Part shown: positions 1 through 5,966 of the stretch, in pieces
Position numbering within the stretch: position 1 is the first letter of the stretch
Layout of the letters: each line of letters begins with the position of its first letter
Origin: M50B91 sp964526665
GTDB lineage: Bacteria > Patescibacteriota > Gracilibacteria > UBA4473
Direction: 5' to 3'
Assembly: GCA_964526665.1 (NCBI GenBank)
Contig: CAZGJL010000028.1
Location: 1-8,322 of the forward strand
Length of the DNA: 8,322 nt
Notes under the pieces: generated by a model
Told to the model about the DNA's origin: nothing
The model's database searches: none
Seen by the model: the letters and a program-made list of their open reading frames with translations, nothing else
Made by a program: the position numbers and the translations under genes

Positions 1-55
1 AAAAAGCCCCTCTAGCAAATGCTTAAACAAGGTTTTTGATGGTATGTATCCAGGT

Positions 56-132
56 TGGTACACGTGGAGGGATTCGAACCCCCGGCACCCGGTTCCGAAG
101 ACCGGTGCTCTATCCAGCTGAGCTACACGTGC
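56..132 (-). tRNA. tRNA-Arg, anticodon UCG
   Basis: On the minus strand the bases fold as a complete cloverleaf: acceptor GCACGTG pairs with CACGTGT (with a G1-U72 wobble), the D arm carries AGCTCAGCTGGATAGAGC, the anticodon stem is CCGGT/ACCGG around the loop CTTCGGA, and the T arm is GGGGG-TTCGAAT-CCCTC. The loop places TCG at positions 34-36, reading arginine codon CGA (and, depending on modification, other CGN codons). The discriminator base is A, and the terminal CCA is encoded at plus positions 56-58. It is transcribed divergently from the M23 peptidase gene. A 71-residue plus-strand reading frame crossing it is only a translation of the tRNA antisense. Confidence 0.97.
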
Positions 133-151
133 AAATCGAAGAACTGACGAG

Positions 152-179
152 AGTGTACTTATCTTTTTTTCAAATTCAA
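152..179 (-). promoter_or_regulatory. Probable promoter of tRNA-Arg
   Basis: Minus strand: -35-like TTGAAT (179-174), 16-base spacer, -10-like TACACT (157-152). The expected start point near 145 leaves about 13 bases before the mature tRNA 5' end. The same hexamers and spacing recur in front of pdxS, which strengthens the reading. Confidence 0.5.
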
Positions 180-207
180 GTTTTATCGGGTTCAAACCTT
201 TCTACAC

Positions 208-236
208 TTGATTTAAAGCTGTTTTTAGGGTATAAT
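208..236 (+). promoter_or_regulatory. Promoter of the M23/SLH gene
   Basis: TTGATT (208-213), a 17-base spacer and a perfect TATAAT (231-236) form a strong sigma-70-type promoter. The expected start near 243 gives a leader of only about 15 bases before the ATG at 258. An AGGA lies at 240-243, at or before the expected start point and too far from the ATG to serve as a ribosome binding site. Confidence 0.75.
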
Positions 237-257
237 CTCAGGATTTTTTGAAATATA

Positions 258-2312
258 ATGAAAAAATTTCTTTGGCTTCTGGCAGGACTCGCTGTTCTTG
301 AATTGAGCATAAAGGCGTTTAAAAAACGTACAAAACCTCGAGGATATGGTGAGATCATACGTACACCAAAAGGAGTATCTCTCCCCCAACAGGTACATTT
401 TGCATGTAAAAACATTACACAAAAAAACACCAAACACTCTTGGAATCGTTTTTTTAAAGACCAACCAGTAGCGGCAGCACTTATTGGTTTGGCCATAACA
501 ATGGTTATATTCCAAAGTGGAATGCATAAATTTTCAAGTTATTTTCAAACAAGCTCTATTGAATGGGAGCAAACCACTGAACCTTTTAATGGATCTGTTT
601 TCCCTATTGAAAAAGTGCCGAACTGGGTAGCTCTTTCCGACCAAGAACGAACATTTACTTTTGATCAACTTTCAGAATCAAAAAAAATCGCACTTCCTGC
701 ATACAATCTGTCTGCTATGCGTATTGGAATGACATGGCGACGAGATAATGAAATGGAGCGAAATACATACATTACCTATCCTGTGCCAAATTTAGGAAAC
801 TATGAACTCGATGCAACTGAGAATTCTGGATCTCATACTGGACTCGACATCAAAACTCTTGTTGGAACACCAATACGGTCTATTTCTCGCGGAGTAGTAA
901 TTAAATCCGAAAATCAAGCAACCGGATTTGGACAATTTATATTAATTCTTCATACAAATGTACCAGACCCCGAAAACCCAGGACAAAAAACAAATCTTTA
1001 CTCTGTTTATGCACACCTCGATTCACGAAGTGTACAAGCTGGTGACACGGTAGAAAAAGGACAATATATTGGAAAAACTGGAATGTCGGGAATGGCAACA
1101 GCACCACACTTACACTTTCAAATTGATCGTCCTGATGCACCATTTCATCCGTATTGGCCCTTCTCATGGAAAGACCTTCGGAACAACAACATAAGCTCTT
1201 ATTTTGAAGCAGTAAAACAAGGTCTTCATGCTGATCGCGCTAAAATGTTCACCGTTCATCCTATAACTTTGGTTGCTTCGACTTTGAATTATAATGATAT
1301 CGATCCGAACTTAATAGTATCGGCTGATCCAACCTTTATTCCAAAACCCATAAATGTCACTGAACCAAAAGAAAAGGTTATTATTTCAATTCCAAAAAGA
1401 ACTACTCAGCCAAAACTCCGTATCGATGACTCAAAAGCAAATGTCATAAAAACATATACGGAACACCGAACTTCAACAGGACGACGCGTACGACTTCAAC
1501 CAGGCGAAAAATTAAAAGTTGAGACCGATAGAACATTCTCACCAGGATCTGCTGAAGTATTCGATATAATTATTTCAGATGAAACACTTGTAGCCAGTGC
1601 TGGAATTGAGATTGGTACAACGCTGAATGATGCTGTAAGTGTTCATCCACAAGTATTAACTAAAAATGATTTCAAAAATGGAGTTGCTCAAGTACAGGTA
1701 ACTACGGATTCCAATAAAACATTTAAATTAATTGCAACCAGTGATTCTATTGGTGAAGTGCGATCCAAAAGCGTACGAGCTCAAGTTTTTACAGATGTAC
1801 CATCTTCTCATAAAAACAAAGAAGCTATTACCTTTGTGAAGGAGAAAAAAATAATGAACGGATATGGAGATGGATCATTTAAGCCAAGTGAGAAATTAAA
1901 CCGTGCCGAAGCCGTAAAAATTCTTATTTCTGCAAATGAGATAACTCTTCTTCCCGCTGAAACAAGTTTTTCTGATGTTGACCAATCAGCATGGTACACA
2001 CCATACATAGCAACAGCCTTGGCTCGTGGATTAGTAAAAGGATATGGAAACGGACTCTTTAGACCCGGAAATACAATCTCGCGCGCTGAGTTTTTGAAAA
2101 TCTCTATTGAAGCAAATGGAATGAATATACCAACGAACTTCAATAAACCCTACCCTGACATAGAAATAGACGCATGGTTTGCTCCATATTTTGCTATTGC
2201 AACACAACATGACCTTCTTCCTGCTATACGTGGGGGGAACATTGCACCACACCAAGCTATTACTCGTGCCGAAGCTTCAAATATTATTTGGAAGCTCCTT
2301 CAGACACACTAA
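258..2312 (+). CDS. Membrane-anchored M23 metallopeptidase with three SLH repeats
   Basis: A 684-residue cell-envelope protein. Two hydrophobic stretches lie near the N-terminus (about residues 4-20 and 70-86), separated by a Lys/Arg-rich loop. The LytM/M23 zinc peptidase domain spans about 170-300: HTGLD supplies zinc ligands H193 and D197, YAHL carries H253, and PHLHF gives H284 and H286, so all expected catalytic and metal residues are present. M23 enzymes cleave peptidoglycan cross-bridges or stems. Residues 330-510 look beta-rich and are unassigned. Three S-layer-homology repeats end the protein: FTDV...GYGDGSFKP...NRAE (511-565), FSDV...GYGNGLFRPG...SRAE (571-620) and YPDI...AITRAE (632-684), the last more diverged. 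SLH repeats bind cell-wall polymers, so a role in envelope remodelling or S-layer-linked wall processing is inferred. Start: the first ATG, 22 bases after a TATAAT box. No ribosome binding site is evident. Domain calls are secure; substrate is unknown. Confidence 0.93.
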   Translation: MKKFLWLLAGLAVLELSIKAFKKRTKPRGYGEIIRTPKGVSLPQQVHFACKNITQKNTKHSWNRFFKDQPVAAALIGLAITMVIFQSGMHKFSSYFQTSSIEWEQTTEPFNGSVFPIEKVPNWVALSDQERTFTFDQLSESKKIALPAYNLSAMRIGMTWRRDNEMERNTYITYPVPNLGNYELDATENSGSHTGLDIKTLVGTPIRSISRGVVIKSENQATGFGQFILILHTNVPDPENPGQKTNLYSVYAHLDSRSVQAGDTVEKGQYIGKTGMSGMATAPHLHFQIDRPDAPFHPYWPFSWKDLRNNNISSYFEAVKQGLHADRAKMFTVHPITLVASTLNYNDIDPNLIVSADPTFIPKPINVTEPKEKVIISIPKRTTQPKLRIDDSKANVIKTYTEHRTSTGRRVRLQPGEKLKVETDRTFSPGSAEVFDIIISDETLVASAGIEIGTTLNDAVSVHPQVLTKNDFKNGVAQVQVTTDSNKTFKLIATSDSIGEVRSKSVRAQVFTDVPSSHKNKEAITFVKEKKIMNGYGDGSFKPSEKLNRAEAVKILISANEITLLPAETSFSDVDQSAWYTPYIATALARGLVKGYGNGLFRPGNTISRAEFLKISIEANGMNIPTNFNKPYPDIEIDAWFAPYFAIATQHDLLPAIRGGNIAPHQAITRAEASNIIWKLLQTH

Positions 2313-2337
2313 CAATTTCTGAATATTTCTAGAACAT

Positions 2338-2370
2338 AAAAGATGAGGTCCCATGATTTCATCTTTTTTT
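2338..2370 (+). terminator. Terminator-like hairpin after the M23/SLH gene
   Basis: AAAAGATGA (2338-2346) pairs with TCATCTTTT (2359-2367) as a 9-base-pair stem around a 12-base loop, and the T tract continues to 2370. The stem is AT-rich, so termination efficiency is uncertain. It lies 26 bases after the stop codon of the upstream gene and overlaps any start of the next gene upstream of 2371, which argues for the downstream ATG at 2443. Confidence 0.55.
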
Positions 2371-2406
2371 ATGCTTTTTATTTTTTCAATACATCCTCTG
2401 AAACAC

Positions 2407-2435
2407 TTGACCTCCGTGTCTTTTTCTTGTAAAAA
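2407..2435 (+). promoter_or_regulatory. Possible promoter for a leaderless transcript of the gene at 2443
   Basis: TTGACC (2407-2412), a 17-base spacer and TAAAAA (2430-2435). The -35 is good and the -10 is weak (four of six). The expected transcription start near 2442 abuts the ATG at 2443, so the message would be leaderless. Confidence 0.4.
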
Positions 2436-2442
2436 CATCGTA

Positions 2443-3300
2443 ATGAAAAAGATACTTATTGGCGCCCTCATTTTTCCTTTTCTTTGCTTAGCAAGCAATT
2501 CTCTGGAGTTTGAGCTCGTAAAAACGGAGGAAACTCCTGGTTTTTTTGCCGTAACGATTTTTCCTGTACAAGATGAAGAGCTCATAAGTAAAGATATTAC
2601 TTTTATAAAGAATTTTTCAATAGAAGAGATCTCTGTCTATAAACCCGTCATACAATTCCTGAATGAAATTGGCGCAAAAGTAGTAGATAGTATTCCTGTT
2701 GAGAATGCGTCCACCAATATCGTGTCCCTTGGAGATTCGATTCCTAGAAGTAAAAATTTTCATCTTGAGAGTGAAGAAATTCCTCTTGAACAATTTGAGA
2801 ATTTCTCATTACATAATTTAAGACCTATTTTCTTTCGAAACTTACAAGCAAAATTTGGTGGTAATATTTCAGGAGTATCAACATTAGAAAAAAGCATTAC
2901 CAATGACCCAGGTATTACTTTCCTTGGAAAATTTGAAAAAAATATTCGAACACGAATGGTTATTCTAAGTGATGATAACAATGAAATCGTTCAATTTGAA
3001 GCACCTCTTGATCTGACTGATTCACAGTTTTCTCTTTCCCCTCTCGCCAAACAACTTCCTTCTCTCTGGGAGCAGCTTCACCACAAAAAAATTAATAATT
3101 CTTCGAATTATTTTTCATTATTCCCATGGATATTAGGAGGAATAATCCTTTTTATTCTCTTTGTAATTTTTATACGATACACCCGCAGAAAATATAGGAA
3201 CTTCCTAGAACGACAAGAAAATATTCACGAAGAACTTCCTTGGAAAACCGTATCATCACAAGACAATAATTCGTCTAACAATCCTTTTGAAGTAGAGTGA
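2443..3300 (+). CDS. Signal-peptide protein with C-terminal membrane anchor, family not recognised
   Basis: A 285-residue protein I cannot assign to a known family. The frame is open from an ATG at 2353, but that start lies inside a terminator-like hairpin. Starting at 2443 gives a classic signal peptide, with a KK-charged start, the hydrophobic core ILIGALIFPFLCLA and a likely cleavage near residue 17; no proper lipobox surrounds Cys15. The middle (about 20-220) is acidic to neutral and predicted extracytoplasmic. A membrane segment follows (about 227-244, WILGGIILFILFVIFI), then a stop-transfer RYTRRKYR and a short polar, Asn/Ser-rich cytoplasmic tail ending PFEVE. The inferred topology is type I, outside to inside. 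It follows the M23/SLH gene on the same strand, so an envelope role is plausible but unproven. It ends in TGA, 10 bases from the stop of the convergent nuclease gene. No Shine-Dalgarno motif is present. Confidence 0.75.
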   Translation: MKKILIGALIFPFLCLASNSLEFELVKTEETPGFFAVTIFPVQDEELISKDITFIKNFSIEEISVYKPVIQFLNEIGAKVVDSIPVENASTNIVSLGDSIPRSKNFHLESEEIPLEQFENFSLHNLRPIFFRNLQAKFGGNISGVSTLEKSITNDPGITFLGKFEKNIRTRMVILSDDNNEIVQFEAPLDLTDSQFSLSPLAKQLPSLWEQLHHKKINNSSNYFSLFPWILGGIILFILFVIFIRYTRRKYRNFLERQENIHEELPWKTVSSQDNNSSNNPFEVE

Positions 3301-3310
3301 TTCCAAATTT

Positions 3311-3913
3311 TTAGTTTGCCGTTTCTTGATTTGAAGTTTGAATAATGCATTCCTCTTTCTTACTTCCCCACACTCCTTTTTTTTGAGACTTTGCGCGGTC
3401 ATGATACATACGAAATTCTTCTTTTCGTGAAAACGGAAAATAAAAATACCCACGAGCTAATCCTAGCTTGAGCAGTTCGGCTGTTGTATCTATTCCTGCT
3501 TCTGTAAAAGGATAAGCTAGTCGACGATCATATGTATCCCGTTTATCACTTAATTTGTCATAAATTAAACAAACTTTCTCCTCTCCTTTGAACACTTTTT
3601 TTGTCCACTCACTCGCCTCTGGACCACAAAACTGAATTGGCTTGGTAGGATGAACTGTCTCTGGTGTATCAATACCCACAAATCGTACTCTCGTAGCATC
3701 TTCCAGGACAATCGTATCTCCATCCGAAACACTTTCAAGATCGAACCAGACACACTTCTTGGGAAAGTTTTTTTGAGTAAAGTTTTCAAAATCAGCATCA
3801 AGAAAAACTTTTTCTTTGGGAACAAAATCTGTAATTTTTCGATTACGTGTTGGAAATGTTGTACTGCAAGATGTCAGAATCACAACCGCAAAAACAAGAA
3901 AATATTTTTTCAT
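3311..3913 (-). CDS. Thermonuclease (SNase-like) lipoprotein
   Basis: A 200-residue secreted nuclease of the staphylococcal nuclease family, which hydrolyses DNA and RNA phosphodiester bonds using calcium. The N-terminus is a lipoprotein signal with lipobox LTSC (Cys16 would be lipidated), so the enzyme is predicted to be tethered to the outer face of the membrane. The SNase domain covers about 55-185. DGDT (64-67) gives calcium ligand D66, RFVGIDTPE gives R77, D82 and E85, and YDRRLAY gives R130; these match the catalytic Asp21, Arg35, Asp40, Glu43 and Arg87 of the model enzyme. GPEASEWTKK and the C-terminal GVWG also fit the family. Cysteines at 54, 96, 115 and 189 could form disulfides. 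Nutrient nucleotide scavenging or processing of external DNA is inferred. It converges on the membrane-protein gene with a 10-base gap. The last codons overlap a degenerate TTTGAAGTTTG repeat. No Shine-Dalgarno motif is seen. Confidence 0.93.
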   Translation of the reverse strand: MKKYFLVFAVVILTSCSTTFPTRNRKITDFVPKEKVFLDADFENFTQKNFPKKCVWFDLESVSDGDTIVLEDATRVRFVGIDTPETVHPTKPIQFCGPEASEWTKKVFKGEEKVCLIYDKLSDKRDTYDRRLAYPFTEAGIDTTAELLKLGLARGYFYFPFSRKEEFRMYHDRAKSQKKGVWGSKKEECIIQTSNQETAN

Positions 3914-3923
3914 TTACACATAT

Positions 3924-3929
3924 ATCGTA
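3924..3929 (-). promoter_or_regulatory. Weak candidate -10 box of the nuclease gene
   Basis: On the minus strand TACGAT (3929-3924) lies 10 bases before the ATG at 3913, so transcription would begin within a few bases of the start codon. No convincing -35 hexamer is visible 16-18 bases upstream, so the call is tentative. Confidence 0.25.
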
Positions 3930-4022
3930 CATTATTTTACTGCCTTTCCCTCTCTATATTTCACCATTTCTTCATTTAAAAAAACTTTTTCTTTCTCTGT
4001 TGCCTTTATGAGTGAAGTACAA

Positions 4023-4096
4023 AACGAACCTTCAAAGAGAGCGACCAAACCGTCAAAGACGGTTTAGCGAACAAGAAGTTTTCGTTCACAAACGAA
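4023..4096. repeat. Nested inverted repeats with competing arms (structured intergenic region)
   Basis: A perfect 8-base-pair hairpin, AAACCGTC-AAA-GACGGTTT (4047-4065), is enclosed by outer arms AACGAA..CTTC (4023-4033) and GAAG..TTCGTT (4075-4086). The arm TTCGTT (4081-4086) can instead pair with AACGAA at 4091-4096 across a CACA loop, so the two folds exclude each other. A further AT-only-flanked hairpin, TCTTTTTTC/GAAAAAAGA, lies at 4120-4143. None is followed by a U tract in the expected place on either strand, so these are not ordinary intrinsic terminators. The region lies between pdxT and the nuclease gene, both on the minus strand. It could stabilise or process the pdxT 3' end, or be a structured RNA or a small dispersed repeat. 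The pairing is seen; the function is unknown. Confidence 0.5.
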
Positions 4097-4150
4097 TAAC
4101 AGCAACAAGCTTTTTTGTTTCTTTTTTCGCGATAGAAAAAAGATAAAAAA

Positions 4151-4678
4151 TTAAATACTCTTCAAAAAATATTCATATATCCTTTTTTCTTCGTTTAATT
4201 CGGGATGAAAGCTCATCACCAAAAAATTTTGATCCTGAATAAGTACTGGCTCATCTTCAAATGTTGCTAATACTTGTATCGAATTATCAATATTTTTGAA
4301 ACGTGGCGCACGAATAAATACTCCTTCTAATTTGGGAAATTTTTCCGATTCTAAAGATGCTTTAAATGAATGCTGTTGTGCACCAAACCCATTTCTATCT
4401 ACTTCGAATTTTGAATCAATCAAGGAACATAAAATTGCTCCTGCACACGTACCCATGATTTTTAAATATTTATTTGCCCTTAATTTAAATAACTCCCACA
4501 TGCCTTTTTGTTCCAATAAAAGCTGAAGGGTTGTCGACTCTCCTCCTGGAATAATGAGATGTGTAACCTCATTCAATTCTTCACGCGTACGTACAGAAAT
4601 ATATGGAACATCCAACAATTTGAGCATTTTTTCATGTTCTATAATTGATCCCTGTAATGCCAATACTCCAACTTTCAT
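4151..4678 (-). CDS. pdxT: PLP synthase glutaminase subunit PdxT, shortened form
   Basis: A 175-residue class I glutaminase that hydrolyses glutamine and channels ammonia to PdxS for pyridoxal 5'-phosphate synthesis. Visible family features are the start VGVLALQGSIIEHE, the oxyanion motif PGGEST (44-49), the nucleophile C78 in GTCAG, the RNGFG motif (95-99), FIRAP (121-125), and the catalytic pair H158/E160 in SFHPEL. It is shorter than the usual 185-200 residues. Most of the loss is between the nucleophile and the RN motif, where about 14 residues replace about 24 and the usual LGLL segment is missing. The family's GRQ is GAQ here, replacing an arginine. The triad is intact, so activity is likely. 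Its ATG overlaps the TGA of the TfoX-like gene by four bases (ATGA), implying translational coupling. No Shine-Dalgarno motif is seen. Confidence 0.93.
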   Translation of the reverse strand: MKVGVLALQGSIIEHEKMLKLLDVPYISVRTREELNEVTHLIIPGGESTTLQLLLEQKGMWELFKLRANKYLKIMGTCAGAILCSLIDSKFEVDRNGFGAQQHSFKASLESEKFPKLEGVFIRAPRFKNIDNSIQVLATFEDEPVLIQDQNFLVMSFHPELNEEKRIYEYFLKSI

Positions 4679-4980
4679 TTTGTATAGCCAGGTAAACTGT
4701 TACGCAAATCTTTGGAAAACTTCTTACATTCCTCCTTTTTCTTAACAGAAATCTCATTCCATTTCTCTCCCAAAATTGCTCCCTCAAGAGCATAGAGAAA
4801 ACAAGGACACAGCCTCTGACTCCAACCTTCTTTTTCAAAAAACCGTAAATACACTTCTTTGGCTCCCAATTCTCGCAACATATGTGGTGATTCAATTCCA
4901 ATAGAAACAAGACGCACAGCAATTGACTTCCCAATATTCTTGAGCCTCATCATCTCATTAATTTTCTGAGCTTTATCCAT
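4675..4980 (-). CDS. Stand-alone TfoX C-terminal domain protein
   Basis: A 101-residue protein matching the C-terminal domain of TfoX/Sxy, recognised by LKNIGKSIAVRLVSIGI (13-29), LRELGAKEVYLRF (35-47) and FLYALEGAILGEKW (61-74), which parallel the family pattern of NIG, LR.LGA.EAY and LLYALEGA..G..W. The N-terminal TfoX domain is absent. In gammaproteobacteria TfoX/Sxy promotes competence gene expression; isolated C-terminal domains are common in other bacteria and their role is not established. The fold contains helix-hairpin-helix-like elements, so nucleic acid binding is possible. CPC at 58-60 is notable as a cysteine pair. It lies 33 bases after pdxS and overlaps pdxT by ATGA, so it is probably cotranscribed and coupled with both. 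A link to PLP synthesis or to competence is inference only. The ATG start is the first in frame; no Shine-Dalgarno motif precedes it. Confidence 0.85.
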   Translation of the reverse strand: MDKAQKINEMMRLKNIGKSIAVRLVSIGIESPHMLRELGAKEVYLRFFEKEGWSQRLCPCFLYALEGAILGEKWNEISVKKKEECKKFSKDLRNSLPGYTK

Positions 4981-5013
4981 TTATTCAAGATTTGAAGTCT
5001 GTAGTTTTGAGCG

Positions 5014-5880
5014 TTAGCGATCTGCATATTTCACTGCTAGAGAATCCATCTCCAGTCCTGGCATCGCGTCTCCAAGTCCTGCTGCAATCTCTGCTAGTTT
5101 TTTGGGATCATCATAATGTGCAACAGCCAAAACCATTGCTCGAGCCATCTGTGAAGGGTTTTGTGCTGAAAAAATACCTGAACCAACAAATACTCCATCT
5201 GCACCTAATTGCATCATCATTGCCGCATCAGCAGGCGTCGCTAATCCTCCTGCCACAAATGTAACTACTGGCAAACGACCGAAGTCTGCTACTTCTTGTA
5301 CCAGTTTTTCTGGAACATTATATTCTTTTGCTTTAGCGGATAAATCTGAACCGGGCAACGCGGCAATATCTTTCTCTATTTGACGCCAGTGGCGAACTGC
5401 TTCCACTACATTTCCTGTGCCGGCTTCTCCTTTTGTACGCACCATTGCGACTCCTTCGTTTACACGACGAAGTGCTTCTCCCAAATTACGAGCTCCACAT
5501 ACAAACGGAAGCTTAAAAGGAGTTTTATCAATGTGACGTTCTTCATCAGCTGGAGTCAAAACTTCCGACTCATCTATGAAATCAATATCAAGTGCCTCCA
5601 AAATCTGTGCTTCTACAAAATGTCCCACACGAACTTTTGCCATCACAGGAATAGAAACCGCTGCCTTTATCGCCATAATCATATTAGGATCACTCGCACG
5701 CGCCACTCCTCCATCTTTACGAATCAAAGAAGGAATGCGTTCTAGTGCCATCACAGCGACCGCTCCTGCCTCTTCTGCTATCTTTGCTTGTTCCACATTC
5801 ATTACATCCATTATCACGCCTGATTTCATCATTTTTGCCAAACCTGATTTAAGCTCGAAAGTATTTTTGGAAATCTTCAT
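5014..5880 (-). CDS. pdxS: PLP synthase lyase subunit PdxS
   Basis: A 288-residue TIM-barrel enzyme that makes pyridoxal 5'-phosphate from ribose 5-phosphate, glyceraldehyde 3-phosphate and ammonia supplied by PdxT. Family signatures run the whole length: KSGLAKMMKSGVIMDV with D25, AVMALERIPSLIRKDGGVAR, PVMAKVRVGH with the first active-site lysine K82, DESEVLTPADEE, PFVCGARNLGEALRR, VRTKGEAGTG with the second lysine K150, and GGLATPADAAMMMQLGADGVFVGSGIF. These match Asp24, Lys81 and Lys149 of the B. subtilis enzyme. The C-terminal tail is slightly short (family about 290-294) but ends normally at TAA. It is the first gene of a pdxS-tfoX-pdxT unit, 86 bases after ftsL. A TTGAAT/TACACT promoter ends seven bases before the ATG, making a leaderless message likely. 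Confidence 0.98.
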   Translation of the reverse strand: MKISKNTFELKSGLAKMMKSGVIMDVMNVEQAKIAEEAGAVAVMALERIPSLIRKDGGVARASDPNMIMAIKAAVSIPVMAKVRVGHFVEAQILEALDIDFIDESEVLTPADEERHIDKTPFKLPFVCGARNLGEALRRVNEGVAMVRTKGEAGTGNVVEAVRHWRQIEKDIAALPGSDLSAKAKEYNVPEKLVQEVADFGRLPVVTFVAGGLATPADAAMMMQLGADGVFVGSGIFSAQNPSQMARAMVLAVAHYDDPKKLAEIAAGLGDAMPGLEMDSLAVKYADR

Positions 5881-5887
5881 TGCTCAA

Positions 5888-5915
5888 AGTGTAGGCAGGA
5901 GAAAAAAAAATTCAA
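5888..5915 (-). promoter_or_regulatory. Probable promoter of the pdxS operon (leaderless)
   Basis: Minus strand: TTGAAT (5915-5910), 16-base spacer, TACACT (5893-5888). The hexamers and spacing are identical to the tRNA-Arg promoter. Transcription is expected to begin near 5881, next to the ATG at 5880, leaving essentially no leader. Confidence 0.55.
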
Positions 5916-5934
5916 TAATTAAAATTCAAAAATT

Positions 5935-5965
5935 GTAGTTTGAAGTTTGCAGACTGTAGTTTAAA
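5935..5965. repeat. Longest copy of a degenerate intergenic repeat
   Basis: On the plus strand this stretch contains GTAGTTTGAAGTTTGC and then ACTGTAGTTTAAA. Related copies, all in the same orientation, occur at 3314-3342 (with TTGATTTGAAGTTTGAA), 4989-5010 (TTTGAAGTCTGTAGTTTTGA) and 7508-7533 (GAAGTTTGCTGATTGAAA). They sit at gene ends or in gaps. Copies are imperfect and AT-rich, so some similarity may be compositional. Confidence 0.4.
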
Positions 5966-5966
5966 C

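Noticed and set aside
1..30. GC-rich AGCCCCTCT with an adjoining A run at the left edge, possibly a terminator for the tRNA
   Set aside because: On the minus strand the tract ends in T's, but no complementary arm of useful length lies within the window; only 3-4 base pairs can form.
36..251. A 71-codon plus-strand frame with GGIRTPG-like start
   Set aside because: It is the antisense translation of the tRNA-Arg gene, a well-known source of false proteins.
2353..2442. 30-codon N-terminal extension of the gene at 2443
   Set aside because: It begins inside a terminator-like hairpin, and the signal peptide starts only at the ATG at 2443.
398..2450. Shared TGTAAAAACAT near 405 and 2429
   Set aside because: A single short AT-rich word, one copy inside a coding sequence; best explained by chance.
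4120..4143. TCTTTTTTC/GAAAAAAGA hairpin as terminator of the pdxS operon
   Set aside because: The stem is nearly all A-T and no U tract follows it on the minus strand.
4012..4146. Plus-strand GTG frame of 44 codons containing RERPNRQRRFSEQE, reminiscent of a transposase N-terminus
   Set aside because: The similarity is limited to a short basic stretch, the remainder is low-complexity Phe/Ser, and no inverted ends or other element parts are present.
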